Source of the DNA: Theocolax elegans
Lineage: Eukaryota; Arthropoda; Insecta; Hymenoptera; Cerocephalidae
DNA: 64,000 nt
Reading direction: 5' to 3'
NCBI GenBank assembly: GCA_026168455.1
Contig: CM047431.1
Location: forward strand, 23,439,365-23,503,364
Shown here: piece after piece, positions 53,622 to 64,000 of the stretch
How positions within the stretch are numbered: the first letter of the stretch is position 1
Layout: each line of letters starts with the position of its first letter
Program-made: the position numbers and the translations under genes
The notes under the pieces: model-generated
Databases searched by the model: none
What the model was told of the DNA's origin: nothing
What the model saw: the letters and a program-made list of their open reading frames with translations, nothing else

Positions 53622-54832
53622 TCACTTGGACGTTACCTTACAATGGAGTAAAATTTGAAACGTATACTTTGTTTTATCGACGACAACATCTTTTGGTACT
53701 AAAACACAATTTATTTTTCGTAACCTAGTGTTAATATTTTTGTTGACAAATTTTAATGGATAGTCATTTTCTGTCAAAATGTGTCTAATACTATTTAGAT
53801 TATCTTTATGAAAATCAGTGTGAGATAGTAATATCGCTCTATCAGTCAAATTAAAAATTATGTTGCATTTCTGTTTCAAAGTATGATTAGACCAATAGTT
53901 GAGAACTCGATTTGAGTTTGACAGTTTTCTATACCAATTTGTAATAATTTTCTCTTCTTTTTTCATTATAGTTAAGTCCAAAAAATTAATAGAATTATTA
54001 TTTTCCAACTCATGCGTAAATTGTAAATTTTTGTCAAAGTTATTAAAAACATTGATAACAGTATTTATATAATTTTTATGGATACACATAATGGTATCAT
54101 CCACATATCTATAATAAAACAGAGGAATGCATTTATAAGTTTCTTTAAGCTCCTTAAGACAAAACGTTTCAAGATCGTCCATCACCATATCAGCAAATAA
54201 TGGTGAAATAGGGGAACCCATTGGACTACCAAAAATCTGTTGATAAGTGTGATTATTAAAGGTAAAAAAAGTATTTTCAAACAGAAAAGTAACTATCTCA
54301 CAAATTTCAGCGAACGGGATTTTACATTTACTAATAATGTGGTTACAACGTCGATTTAAACTGTCAATCACAGCTGATATAGATATATTTGTAAACAATG
54401 TATTTGTAAACTATATATTGTAAATAATATATAGTCATGTGGTAAAATAATTTTGGAAAGTTTAGATTTTAAATCATAACTATTATCTATATGTGATTTA
54501 GGCTTCGGAATAATAAGTTTTAATTCTTCATATAAAATTTTAGCCAAAAAGTGTGTCGGACACGAAACCATGGAAATAATCGGTCTAAGTGGAATATTTT
54601 CTTTATGGATTTTTGGCAAACCATATGCTTTTGCTAACGAAGTGTTCGTTTGAGTGAGTTGGTTTTTATGAAATTTATGCAAAAGAAAATCGTTGTCATT
54701 TAATTTTTTCAAAATACTGTAAACACTTGCTTGTAAAGATTTTTGCGGATTTTTAGTTATTTTTTTATACACAATTTCATTATTCAATAAATTAAGCATT
54801 TTATCTACATAATCTTGTTTTTCCATACACAC
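53622..54832 (-). pseudogene. Penelope-like RT, copy A' (both ends cut)
   Basis: Identical to copy A from 54832 down to 53676 (same frameshift at motif A, same YVDD). At 53676 it is joined to the 3' UTR of segment B', which replaces the GIY-YIG domain and ends the frame at 53622. Confidence 0.85.
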
Positions 54833-55660
54833 TGTGACAAAAATTTACAATTTACGCATGAATTGGAAAATAATAATTCTATTAATTTTTTGGACTTAAC
54901 TATAATGAAAAAAGAAGAGAAAATTATTACAAATTGGTATAGAAAACTGTCAAACTCAAATCGAGTTCTCAACTATTGGTCTAATCATACTTTGAAACAG
55001 AAATGCAACATAATTTTTAATTTGACTGATAGAGCGATATTACTATCTCACACTGATTTTCATAAAGATAATCTAAATAGTATTAGACACATTTTGACAG
55101 AAAATGACTATCCATTAAAATTTGTCAACAAAAATATTAACACTAGGTTACGAAAAATAAATTGTGTTTTAGTACCAAAAGATGTTGTCGTCGATAAAAA
55201 AATTAGCTACTTTTCACTCCCGTACTTTAAAAATTTCTATGAAAAATGTTCTAACATGTTAAAAAAATTCAACATAGGTACAGTGCCTAATATTAATAAA
55301 AAACTTGATAATGTCATAACATTATGTAAAGATACGACAAAAAAGCTTGATTTATGTAACGTTGTTTATAAGTTCAATTGTAATGAGTGTAATTCTTCTT
55401 ATATAGGACAAACAAAACGTGCATTAAAAGATAGAATTAGAGAACACAAAAACATGTATAATAGTGATTCTGTTGTTAGCTTACATATGCTACAAAATAA
55501 TCACACATTCAATTTTGACAATGTTTCGGTTTTAGACAAAGAACCCTCATATAAAAAACGTATTATTTCAGAGATGCTGCATATTAATAATTGTAAATAT
55601 ACTATAAATAAGAAGGAAGACACTCAAATGCTCAGTAATATTTATAAAAGGATTTTGTAA
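54828..55660 (+). pseudogene. Penelope-like RT/GIY-YIG C-terminal part, copy B
   Basis: Repeats 52685-53517 exactly, followed by the full-length 3' UTR (to 56055), so B' is the shortened duplicate. Contains complete GIY-YIG motifs. Confidence 0.85.
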
Positions 55661-55924
55661 CAGTTTGTTTTGCTCGGAATATTGATGTATGTCTATTTCT
55701 CATAATTAATTATTTGATAATGTTCACATGTATTTATATATAGTCGAGTTGACTGATTTATTATTCACTTGGACGTTACCTTACAATGGAGTAAAATTTG
55801 AAACGTATACTTTGTTTTTTCGAAGATATTTAATTTTATTTTGTGTTGTAAAGTGTGTGGTTGAAATTTTGTTCATTTATATATTTTGTTGTATATTTGG
55901 TTTTTGTTTTTTTGTTAATAAACA

Positions 55925-55966
55925 GTGCCTGAAGAGGTCCGCAAACCAGTGGACGAAACGTTGCAC
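55925..55966 (+). ncRNA. Hammerhead-ribozyme-like motif in Penelope 3' UTR
   Basis: Order: stem I strand GTGC (55925-55928), CTGAAGA (55929-55935, fits CUGANGA), stem II GTCCGC/GTGGAC around loop AAACCA, GAAACGTT (55955-55962; GAAA, a minimal stem III, and the UH cleavage pair as TT), stem I strand GCAC (55963-55966). Penelope-like elements are known to carry such type I motifs with tiny stem III. Deviation: one extra G between CTGAAGA and stem II. Activity unknown. Confidence 0.55.
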
Positions 55967-56089
55967 GATTTTTCAAATTGAGAATAAAAAATTTTTTATT
56001 CCTTGTTTAACTTGGATTGACCCTCAAAGATCGACATTTTCTTCCTTTTTTTATTAAATTCACATTTAATTGCGACATTTCCCGAAAAT

Positions 56090-56220
56090 CGAAGGTTTAT
56101 GGATGGCTTTATTAACAATAAATAATTAACTAAGCTTGTACATTTTTTCTAACTTACAGATACTTTTTTTAACACCTTTAGGAGTATATTTATAGATTTA
56201 TAGCAAATGTACATATGGGT
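56090..56220 (+). repeat. ~170-bp satellite, right part
   Basis: GGTTTATGG…ATTAACAATAAATAATTAACTAAGC…CAGATACTTTTTTTAACACC continues the array seen at 50190-50660 directly beyond the Penelope complex. Confidence 0.7.
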
Positions 56221-56909
56221 GTGTCTCAAAAATTTTTAGATTTTGAATTTAAAAAAAAAAATTTTTTTTGTTTTCACACGTTTTAGACTTTGTTTTTCTT
56301 GTATAAATATACATTATAATCAGTAATTAACTTGTGTGATTTGTTTTTTTAACGCGCTACAAAAATAAGGATATTTCCCATAAAAAGTATATACAAAAAA
56401 ACTACATACAAGGGTGTCAAATCGGATGAAGTAGAAGATAGGAAGACGATTAAAACACTACAATTTAAATATTACGATATTAGACACGCTAGCGAGTTAG
56501 CATCTGACCTCGTGATTTAGTATATTATTTTTTAATGATCACGCGATCAACCAGCACAATTACATATATTTTAACACTGTGCCGCTAAAAATGACATTAA
56601 AAATATAAATTCACGCGTCAAAGTATTATATTTCAATGATCATAACTTTTTTAGTTTTAATGGCACAGTGATCTATAACCTCTAGATGTGTTTATTAATT
56701 AAAAAAGAACAGTAATGCATTATTGCAATTATGATATTTTTGACGCTGAATGTACAGAAAGTCAAAAAGTATAATTATAGGTTTTTTAAAAGATTGAGCA
56801 TCGCTAATTTAAATGTGTGGCATTTTGTTTCTATAGATGGTATACTCTTGAATCTGGATTTTCATTTGGTGAATACTTCTCTAATTCTTCCTGAAGCAGC
56901 TTGCCATCT
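56221..56909. other. AT-rich non-coding stretch; no gene seen
   Basis: Contains short palindromic words (TGATCACGCGATCA at about 56537). No coding signal that I trust. Confidence 0.4.
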
Positions 56910-57219
56910 GGGAGTGGTACCTCTTGACGCGATCGCGTTTTGTTCAATAAATAATAAATAGTTTATTCATTGCGCTATAACAGTCTCGTTGACTGTGTAT
57001 ATTATTTTAGTTCGCGATATTTCCCCCCCTCTCTCTACATGTCGGCCGTTTACCGACTTGTAATTTAAAGCATAGACTTCGGCGACATATACATATTTTG
57101 TTCGTTCTTTATTTTTTATATTTATTTCAATAAATTCATTTTATTGTTTAATCTGGTGTACCAGTAATTTTAATCCACGTACGATTCCTTACCGCGCGGC
57201 AATCAAACTGTTACTATAT
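56910..57219 (+). repeat. LTR fragment related to the LTR at 1901-2955
   Basis: GTGGTACC…GACGCGATCGCGTTTTGTT…TTTAGTTCGCGATATTT…GTCGGCCGTTTACCGACTTG matches the reverse complement of 2290-2470. The end GGCAATCAAACTGTTAC matches the LTR terminus at 1901. (TA)n follows directly, with no primer site. The region between has diverged or shortened. Confidence 0.7.
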
Positions 57220-57529
57220 ATATATATATATATGAAATTGATATCCATTGTCTTTGCAACTTGTAAAATAATATTTTGTTTCCTTCTATCTTTACGTCGA
57301 CGACGTGCTGGTAAGGTATATTTTGAAGAGTCATATATTTTTTCAAAATACTTTACTGTATTAATTTAAATGATGCAGTCAGATGTGATTAAACTTTTTA
57401 AAATTTTAAGCGCAAACATTTATTACTTTATTTAAAGAGCATGATGCTGTTGTCATTGTTTGCATTTATGTTTTAGCATAAATTTCTACTTTTGCATTGT
57501 TTAGTACTAAACTTTCTTAATTTTTTCTG
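57220..57529. other. (TA)n and AT-rich stretch
   Basis: TA microsatellite at 57217-57233, then no recognisable feature before the Helitron remnant. Confidence 0.4.
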
Positions 57530-58160
57530 CTCTTAACTCTTGAAAGAGCAACGTATAAATAACCATGGCTAAATATTGTCCTTGAGATTTATTAATAGTC
57601 ATTGCGAATCCTAATCGAATAGGAAATTGTTTTCAACGCATTGTGAATGGTATTTCTTCTTTAGGTGGCAATAAAATTAGTTTCGGTATGAAACTGATTT
57701 TCCAATTCTTTTTTCAGTTGTAATTTCTGGTTGAGTTGTATGCCCCATTAATTTTTTCACTAAAAACCTTGTTCCATTACACAGTCCTTCGTTTATATTA
57801 AGGTTTCTTAAAAGAATTATTATTGCGCCAACATTCAATTTTAATTTATGTGGAGGAAGCTTATTAGGTGTCAATGAATTCAGAAATTCTATAGGCAGCA
57901 TAACATCTAGATTTTCTCCATTATCATCTTTTGCTGTATCTATACTTAAATATTTACCTGTTGGCCTTTCCATTATAGTCAAAATTTTATTATTAGTTTG
58001 AATCACATCGCGGTTTGTAAGAGCTAATATAACTTTATTAGTTAAATTACTAATGTCATTTTAGTTTATTTCTTTACCAAAAGTTTCTTTAATGATATCA
58101 TTTTCATTTGCTACTATATCAATAGGAATTTCAAGTAATTCATTGTCTTCTTCAAATTTA
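57530..58160 (-). pseudogene. Helitron PIF1-type helicase, C-terminal remnant
   Basis: The open frame 57677-58006 contains LPIEFLNSLTPNKLPPHKLKL and GAIIILLRNLNINEGLCNGTR, characteristic of Helitron RepHel helicase C-termini. Downstream (57530-57676), after a frame change, FPIRLGFAMTINKSQGQ (helicase motif near the end of PIF1 proteins) is readable. Upstream (58007-58160), after a stop, ILALTNRDVIQTNN-type sequence belongs to the same domain. The Rep nuclease and helicase motifs I-III are absent. A remnant of a rolling-circle transposon. Confidence 0.75.
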
Positions 58161-58783
58161 TTAATATACTGAAAGAATATTAAAAAAGAAATAATACATG
58201 ATATAAAAAGTTACGTAAACAACATATTATATATTAATATTCAAAAATAAAAAAACCGCAAGTGCAGTTAGATGTCTAATAGGTGCTAGCGCGCATTATA
58301 CTTGCGTTGGTTGCGCTACCGCGCACCTTGATTCGGAATGCGTATAGTGGGGGAACACGCGAGTATTGCAATATAATACACGTGTTATTGTAGGGAGTTT
58401 AATTAATATTCGAATTTTGTATGGTAAAAATGAAATACATTTTGGTGCAAACTTTGGTAAACGTGCAATAGGACGCGAGCCTCGTAAACTTTGTCATGTA
58501 AGGTGCAAGTGTACAAACGCGTATATACTCTCGTGGAGAGAGAGCGAGAGAGAGATTGATTGATTGATAACTAAAATTTATTTTGTCCAAGTTAAACGAC
58601 CGAAGGGCACTTTTTGGTCCACCATTTTTTGGTCGGTAATATATAGCTAAAAACAATGCTGCACGGCTGCTCACAAATCTCGTTGATTTATTTATAAAAA
58701 AATTTGAAAAAATTCATAGACTATCTTTAATGTAAATACAACACCGTTACAGAGCGTTGTTTTCGATAAAGTATACTGGTCGC
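58161..58783. other. Non-coding stretch; no gene seen
   Basis: Includes a GCGC-rich patch (58280-58345) and an AG-rich run (58540-58560). No family recognised. Confidence 0.4.
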
Positions 58784-59929
58784 TTAAGAAAAAATAAATA
58801 GTGATTCTGTTATAATGGGTTTACATCTCCTTAAGCCCAGAGTCGAGCCTTGTGGTACACCTGAAGACATTTTCATAAATTTCGAGGGAGTACCATTAGT
58901 ATCAAGTACCGCCTGCTCACAATAACTAAGATACGAGTGCATAAATTTTAAGGCTTCAATTGAGAAATTGCACTCTTTTAGCATAGAGAACAAAACGGTA
59001 AGACTAATAGAGTCGAAGGCCTTACTCAAGTCAAATAAAACCATAATGGTAACAAGGCCGTTTTGAAAACCCTTACGAATATCATTCGTGGTGCGTAACA
59101 GATCCGCCTGCGTACTAAATCCTCTCATAAAACCTGATTGAAACGGAGATAAAAGAAAATTCGACTCAATATATTCAACCAATTGATTAGATAAAATAGA
59201 GTCAAAAACCTTAGCTAAATGAGGCAAATTAGTTACAGGCCTAGTATCATTCAAGGACCGCGGAGGGTAAACCTTGCTTAGCGGAATTATAATAGACTTC
59301 CTCCACAAGGTGGGATATTCACAAGACTGAATGGACTTGTTAAATAGACTAACGAGAAAAAGGGTAATAACATGCAGCGCATTTGAAAAGAAATTAAGCG
59401 AAAGGCCATCGCAGCTACGATCTCGGGCTTTAGGCTAACATCTCTTCAAGGCAACTTAACCTGTAAAAAAATCAACTATTTTAAAATCAAACAAGACAGC
59501 ATTATTTGAATAAGGAAGTGCCAAAATATTCTTTAATTCATTCAGAGAACAATTAGGGTAACAACTAGCAAACGAGAAGAAATGTGAGATTAATTCAACA
59601 GCACTAAATTTCTGTAAAGGAGAATCAGTTTTCAACTGGGTTAGTCCGTACTTACGTAAGATTTTCCAATACTTGGAAGCATTCCGAGCATCAGATAAAC
59701 TATTCAACAAAGAATCCTCGCGAGCCCTTTTAATTTCCAGTTTGACTTGCTTACGCAAAACCATGAATTCTCTCAGCAATGCAACACTCTTATTTCGTCG
59801 TGCACGGTGATACAATCTATCTCTTACTATGCACATTGTTCTCAGACGGTCATTTAACCAAGGCGCAGGCATTTTTTTAAAAATACACTGTCTAAAAGGC
59901 GCATGAATGTTAAGTAAATCTACAGACAC
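58784..59929 (-). pseudogene. CR1/jockey-group non-LTR reverse transcriptase fragment
   Basis: The N-terminal piece (59456-59929) contains the region before RT (PAPWLNDRLRTMCIVRDRLYHRAR…). A stop and frame change at about 59310-59455 follow. The RT piece (58784-59308) has LSKVYPPRSLNDTRPV, LSPFQSGFMRGFSTQADLL, VLFDLSKAFDS (motif A Asp) and SSGVPQGSTLG. It stops just before the expected F/YADD box, so the 3' part of the element is missing; the few codons after STLG are unrelated. Clade assignment (CR1/L2-like) rests on these motifs and the ORF1 type. Confidence 0.8.
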
Positions 59930-60052
59930 AACACGAAAACATTCAAGAAGTTGATTAACATCTAAATTGGTTTGAAGGATAAGATTATCGTTATCTAAAC
60001 ATTGTTAAAGAGCCATGGAAAAGTCATCAGGAGAAGAGTTACGAAAATTACG

Positions 60053-60723
60053 CTAGAAAATTTCTATCGATTTGATGACTCGTTCATTCAATTTGTAATC
60101 GACAATAATAGAATCGTGACAGTTAATGAACGGTGTGTTCGATTTATAAAACCCAATAGCTTTATCCAGAGAATCAATAATCACGACATCCAGCCAAGTA
60201 TCAAAATTATCCCGATGATGCGTTGGGCCCGTGGGAATGAGGTAAAAAGAATTCTCAAATATAAGATTGTTTAGGTGATTAGAATAATAGTTTTCACTCG
60301 AGAAGTCAGAATTAAGATCACCAGCAATTATAACATTGGAATACAGGTAGAGATATTGATTAATCAATTCAAAAACTATGCTCAATACCTGACCTTTAGG
60401 ACGTCTGTAAATCGAGAGAAATTAAAGTTTTTGCTGCATATTCAGTGAAATTTCAAGAACAATACATTCAGGTTCATTCAAATTCTCATTGAATGAATCA
60501 CAAATAACCTTAGTTTGGAAATTTCTGCGAACATAGCAACCAACACCACCGCCCTGAATAAATTCACGTTTACCCTTTGCAAATTTAAGATTTCGATCAT
60601 TTCTATATAAATAAAACCCATCAATACCGAAAAGTGTCGAGGACTGGTTGAGAGTAAGCCAAGTTTCCGACATGGAAAGAACATCAATTGAGTTTGATAC
60701 AATAAAATTACGAATATCATCAC
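60053..60723 (-). pseudogene. AP endonuclease part of the same non-LTR element
   Basis: The N-terminal half (60422-60723) shows MSETWL (catalytic Glu), FYLYRNDRN and GGGVGCYVRRNF. The C-terminal half (60053-60385) shows VIIAGDLNSDF (catalytic Asp/Asn), DTWLDVVIIDS and a degenerate final His motif. A stop and frame change lie near 60386-60421. It normally nicks target DNA to prime reverse transcription. Confidence 0.75.
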
Positions 60724-60823
60724 GATGCTCCTTTAAAGAATTAACATTGACATGTGCAACACGTAAACCTATCTGACGTATGGCAATATGAGGCGAAGAG
60801 AACGTACCTAAATCAGATTTTAG

Positions 60824-61280
60824 TCATTGCAATTTATTAAGGGCTTCATTAGAATGAATTACAATTACTTCGGACTTATCTAAACGCCGAACAAACACAC
60901 ACTCATCACGAGCCCACACATGCCTACGATTAAGTTCTCTTGCCTTTGTGATAAAGTTCCGCAGACAGCATATCATAGAAGTTGAGATTTCTGGTAGACT
61001 CAGTTGCAGATGTAGGAAAAAGACTCCGATAAGTGATAATGCTAAATTCTCGTTTAATTTTATGAATGTGTTCCTTAACGGCAATGGATTTAAACTTAAC
61101 TATAAGTGTAATAAATTTTCGAGAGATATCAGAAGTGCTAGAAGAATTATCCGAAGGCTTGAATTTAAATGCTCTAATCTCCAAAACATCATTTTGAAGA
61201 TGCTGCAAATCTAAACGGTTCAAGATAGCATAAAACAATTCCTTGTAAGATAAAGTGACATCGCATGGAATGCCGGTCAC
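60824..61280 (-). pseudogene. ORF1 of the non-LTR element (baculovirus FP25-like type)
   Basis: Two overlapping frames (60930-61280 and 60824-61084) separated by a frameshift near 61000. The first begins MTGIPCDVTLSYKELFYAIL and carries an RRM-like alternation with ITLIVKFKSIAVKEHI. The second ends KARELNRRHVWARDECVFVRRLDKSEVIVIHS, the C-terminal pattern of FP25-like ORF1 proteins of CR1/jockey-type elements. The N-terminal zinc-finger or coiled-coil part upstream of 61280 is not recognisable. Confidence 0.55.
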
Positions 61281-61920
61281 CTTAATCTCAAGTCCAGAGC
61301 TAGGAGATCGTTGAAACGTATTTTTTGCCGCATTTCTGATTCAAGAGTAGCTATTAAACGTTATTATTACGTTGAGTATTAGCCGATACCGTGTGAGACA
61401 AATTGTTAAGTTGGGCGCTAAGCAAAGAAAGCTGACCAGACATGTTGAGATAATTAGATTGTATCTGTTGCAATATGAAAGCCGATCTTTCGCGTTCAAA
61501 CAAATTGTTCCAATTTGGAGGCAAACAGAAGCATTTGATGAAGTGAAGCTAGGTGTAATTCAAGAGCTGCTACTAAAAATGCTATTATTCATATTGGTTA
61601 GATTTTATGTCAGATTATTATCACCAATAACAGTTTCAATATCACTTAAGTTGCGGGCCTGGTCACATCTGTCAGGTCTACGGGACAAAATGAGGATATC
61701 ACTATCTGCATTATTAATAAGTTGATGTTTGAATATTCTAGAAGAACTTGTACAACAGATGTTATTAGGTTTAATAGCTAAGAATTAAATTAAGCAGCCA
61801 GGGTGAAAATATTTGCCACAAAATGTGCATTTAAATATTACATTTTAGCATTTGTAAAAAAACTCAAATAAAATAAAAAATAAAAAATAAAATAAACCGA
61901 ACACAAAATATACTAATAAT
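61281..61920. other. Probable 5' part of the non-LTR element and AT-rich flank
   Basis: Sequence up to about 61770 may be decayed ORF1 N-terminus on the minus strand (short ORFs only). 61850-61900 is AAATAAAATA-rich. No separate gene. Confidence 0.35.
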
Positions 61921-61934
61921 ATAAATGCCACTGA
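61921..61934 (+). repeat. Target-site duplication, left
   Basis: ATAAATGCCACTGA, repeated exactly at 62391-62404. Confidence 0.85.
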
Positions 61935-62390
61935 CCGACACGGTGGCGGAGTGGCGGAAGCGCACCTCGGCCGGTCAGGAAAGTTAAGCAACGCCGAGCG
62001 CGGTTACTACTTGGATGGGTGACTGTTCTCGGACTTAGCTTAAATGATCGGTTAGGTGTTTTTTCACATTCCACAACGTGAGCGGGATGTGTAAGACATT
62101 CGGTTTCAGTGTTAAAGTCTACGCAATGTGACCTTGCCACCCAAACAGAATCGTTCTCGAATGCACCGCCCTTCTCGGAGGAGGTTTTTCTAATAGGCAG
62201 TTATCCCACGGGGTTTGGCCACAGGTTTTCCCTCTCTCCACGGGCATAACCCCGGGCGAATGCGAGAAGGTGGGGTAACGGGGGGAAATTGGAAAGGAAA
62301 AAACTAAAACAGGAATAAATAAAGGTGTAGCGAATACGTACGTAAAAACCCGAGAAGGGTATACGTGGAACCTACCAAAAATTTAAATTT
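61935..62390 (+). mobile_element. SINE with tRNA-type A box and 5S rRNA core
   Basis: A 456-bp unit between 14-bp direct repeats. Its head contains TGGCGGAGTGG (61944-61954), a full match to the tRNA A-box consensus TRGCNNAGYGG. Then GAAAGTTAAGCAACG…CGCGGTTACTACTTGGATGGGTGAC (61979-62023) follows, matching the 5S rRNA internal promoter (box A, IE, box C). The body (62035-62300) has no ORF; the end is A/T-rich (…AAATTTAAATTT) without a long poly(A). 5S-headed SINEs are called SINE3 class in vertebrates. The extra tRNA-like A box is unusual. Confidence 0.75.
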
Positions 62391-62404
62391 ATAAATGCCA
62401 CTGA
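62391..62404 (+). repeat. Target-site duplication, right
   Basis: ATAAATGCCACTGA, exact copy of 61921-61934. Confidence 0.85.
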
Positions 62405-64000
62405 ACATTTCATGAATGTACAAAAAAACTATATATACAAAATAAGAAAAATTAATTAAGATTTAAAAAATTTAAGAAATAAAATTTGCCAATAATATTA
62501 TAGCACTAAAAATGCAAATAAAGATTAACGCTGAGTACAGTACATGAGTAAAAAACAAAAATTAATCTTTTGACATAATATACAGAGAATTAAAAGTGAG
62601 AGATTGATCAATATCAAACTAATAATATATCAATTTATATCTACATGTAAATAAACAATGAAAAAAGGCTAACGAGTTTGATCAAAAGTTACAAGTTGCA
62701 GAACAAAATTAAAAATTTCAGTAAGTATTGCATATAAAGACTAAAAACATACAAACATAAAAAACAGTTAAATGTAGAAAAAGAATGATAATATAAAGTA
62801 AAACTTAAATAACAGTCGAAAATTAAAAAAATCCTAACTAAGTCAAATCAGATAGGACAAAATAACTCTGTATAAAGAAGAATAACATAAGATTGCATGT
62901 CTATATAAAGTAAAGCGCTCGGTAAATAATTTAAAACTTATTCCATATTTCTACATAAGCTTAACAGAGAATAAAATATATCACATAATTGTCGATAAAA
63001 ATAAATACTTCAAAAATACATAAAAAATAAATAAAATATAAATAAAAAATAAATAAAAAATCACAGATAATAAAAGCTTACAAAGAGTAGAAAATAGAAT
63101 AACATTAATACGTCGCAAATGAGTAAAATAAGCACGTAAACACAGACGACTATTATGCTAATTAACTATGTGCTGCCCTCTAGCTAATAGAGAGGTATCT
63201 GCAACGTAACTAAATAATAGATCTAAGTTACCGACCGTAGGTAACAAAAGCCACGTGTCGATTTGATATATATTTGTGCATGCAAATGAAAACTAACCTC
63301 AAAAAACAAAATATAGATAGAAAACTCAAAAACAGTAAAGTTAATAAAAATTTCGAATAAATACTGTCAGCAAGCACTTCGCACTAAAATTCTTAAACAC
63401 TAGGCGTGGCAAAAACATCTAACATCTCCTAGTTAAAAGCTCGATCCCTCCAATAAATAATGATATAAAACCGATATAAGTAATGGCGAGATCGACTTTA
63501 AAGAAAAGATGTTGGAAACAGCATAACCAATATTCCACAGTTCTGGTGAATATTAATCAGATGATGTTACTGTTGATGATCTTGGATCCAATTAAAGAAA
63601 AAATCTGTCTCGTTACACCAACTCAAAATGGCAGTTGAAGAAAGCACCAAGTTAGCTTGAGCAATGGAACAGGAAAATCGTTCAGATTCCCATATAAACA
63701 CTCCAAAAGAGGTGAAAATTTGGCCAAAGCTTCGGGACCCTTGGTAGAACGATTTTCGAGAAAAAAATTTCACTCAAAGAGTGAAAAACCAAGTATATTA
63801 GAAGTGGATATAAGGAGCCCATACAAAGCATGTCAGGCATTACGTACACCGAGGGAGAGAGAGATAGAGAAAGGGTGCGAGCATGCGAGCCAGCCGTTAT
63901 GGCCTCTAAATCAAAATATTTTACTTTTTCGATCGCCTTTGTCTTTCATTATTTCCCTATTCCATGTCCCACGTTCTTGTTTTCTTTCATTATTTCCCTA
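62405..64000. other. AT-rich non-coding stretch; no gene seen
   Basis: Strongly A-rich on the plus strand to 63170 (ATAAAATA words near 63030-63060). A short AG-rich patch (63845-63875) and an 18-bp direct repeat TCTTTCATTATTTCCCTA (63942-63959 and 63983-64000) lie at the end. No motif or ORF I can support. Confidence 0.45.

Larger units (their letters stand above)
50675..56055. mobile_element. Palindromic, tandemly duplicated Penelope-like element complex
   Basis: Four head-to-head/tail-to-tail segments: A minus (50675-52684), B' plus (52685-53675), A' minus (53676-54827), B plus (54828-56055). A and B are a near-perfect inverted pair. The block 51533-53675 is repeated exactly at an offset of 2,143. 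Outer ends are the two 3' ends, both …CGACATTTTCTTCC followed by T/A runs. Proteins are RT plus GIY-YIG endonuclease, diagnostic for Penelope-like elements. Inserted into the ~170-bp satellite. Confidence 0.88.

Noticed and set aside
57000..57060. Hairpin GTCGGCCGTTTACCGAC as a terminator
   Set aside because: Part of the LTR family (also at 2320-2337); a bacterial-type terminator makes no sense here, although it might contribute to LTR polyadenylation structure.
61372..61725. 117-codon plus-strand ORF
   Set aside because: Opposite the presumed ORF1 N-terminus of the minus-strand non-LTR element; no domain recognised.
61975..62035. Functional 5S rRNA gene
   Set aside because: Only the internal promoter core is conserved; the 5' and 3' ends of a 5S gene are missing and the unit is bounded by a target-site duplication.

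Overview
The window is a transposon graveyard from a metazoan, most likely an insect (probably hymenopteran; this is inference from AT-richness and the element families, not from a host gene). I find no intact host protein-coding gene. Nearly everything recognisable is a mobile element, often nested, tandemly duplicated or palindromic.

Layout. 1-1075: nested foldback repeat, followed by a 5S-rRNA-like relic. 1757-2955: end of an LTR retrotransposon (tRNA-Lys primer site plus LTR). 3238-3309: tRNA-like sequence. 3635-6826: exact 1,596-bp tandem duplication that contains the 5' end of a retrotransposon. 6254-15449: two head-to-tail R1-clade non-LTR retrotransposons, both sitting in (AC)n microsatellite. 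15953-16943: palindromic foldback element. 16971-19431: a third R1-clade copy on the minus strand, again between AC/GT runs and lacking its reverse transcriptase. 19490-23100: repeats, palindromes and a 21-bp minisatellite. 23147-32450: rearranged Polinton/Maverick-type sequence (family B DNA polymerase with introns, a small ORF, chromodomain integrase), with a MITE and two SINE copies inside. 32484-42340: a Ty3/gypsy-type element whose integrase gene is split by a second, 8.4-kb gypsy element (33296-41736) with LTRs, PBS and PPT. 42864-44456: foldback element. 44868-48500: Polinton structural module (adenain-like protease, capsid-like genes, small genes), each gene with a TATA box close to or overlapping the preceding stop codon. 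48519-49676: internal R1 fragment. 50190-56220: diverged ~170-bp satellite interrupted by a palindromic, tandemly duplicated Penelope-like element with hammerhead-ribozyme-like motifs. 56910-57219: LTR fragment of the same family as 1901-2955. 57530-58160: Helitron helicase remnant. 58784-61300: degenerate CR1/jockey-group non-LTR element. 61935-62390: SINE with a tRNA-type A box and a 5S rRNA core, bounded by a 14-bp target-site duplication. The remainder is AT-rich and featureless.

How the parts relate. The R1-clade copies share AC-repeat flanks at 5' and 3' ends, which points to microsatellite-targeted integration. The Polinton halves at 23-32 kb and 45-48 kb have complementary gene content and could be one element family (or one locus) split by the 12-kb gypsy/foldback insertions. 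Almost every coding region carries stops or frameshifts. Only R1 ORF1 (6404-7822) and a few small ORFs are open throughout.
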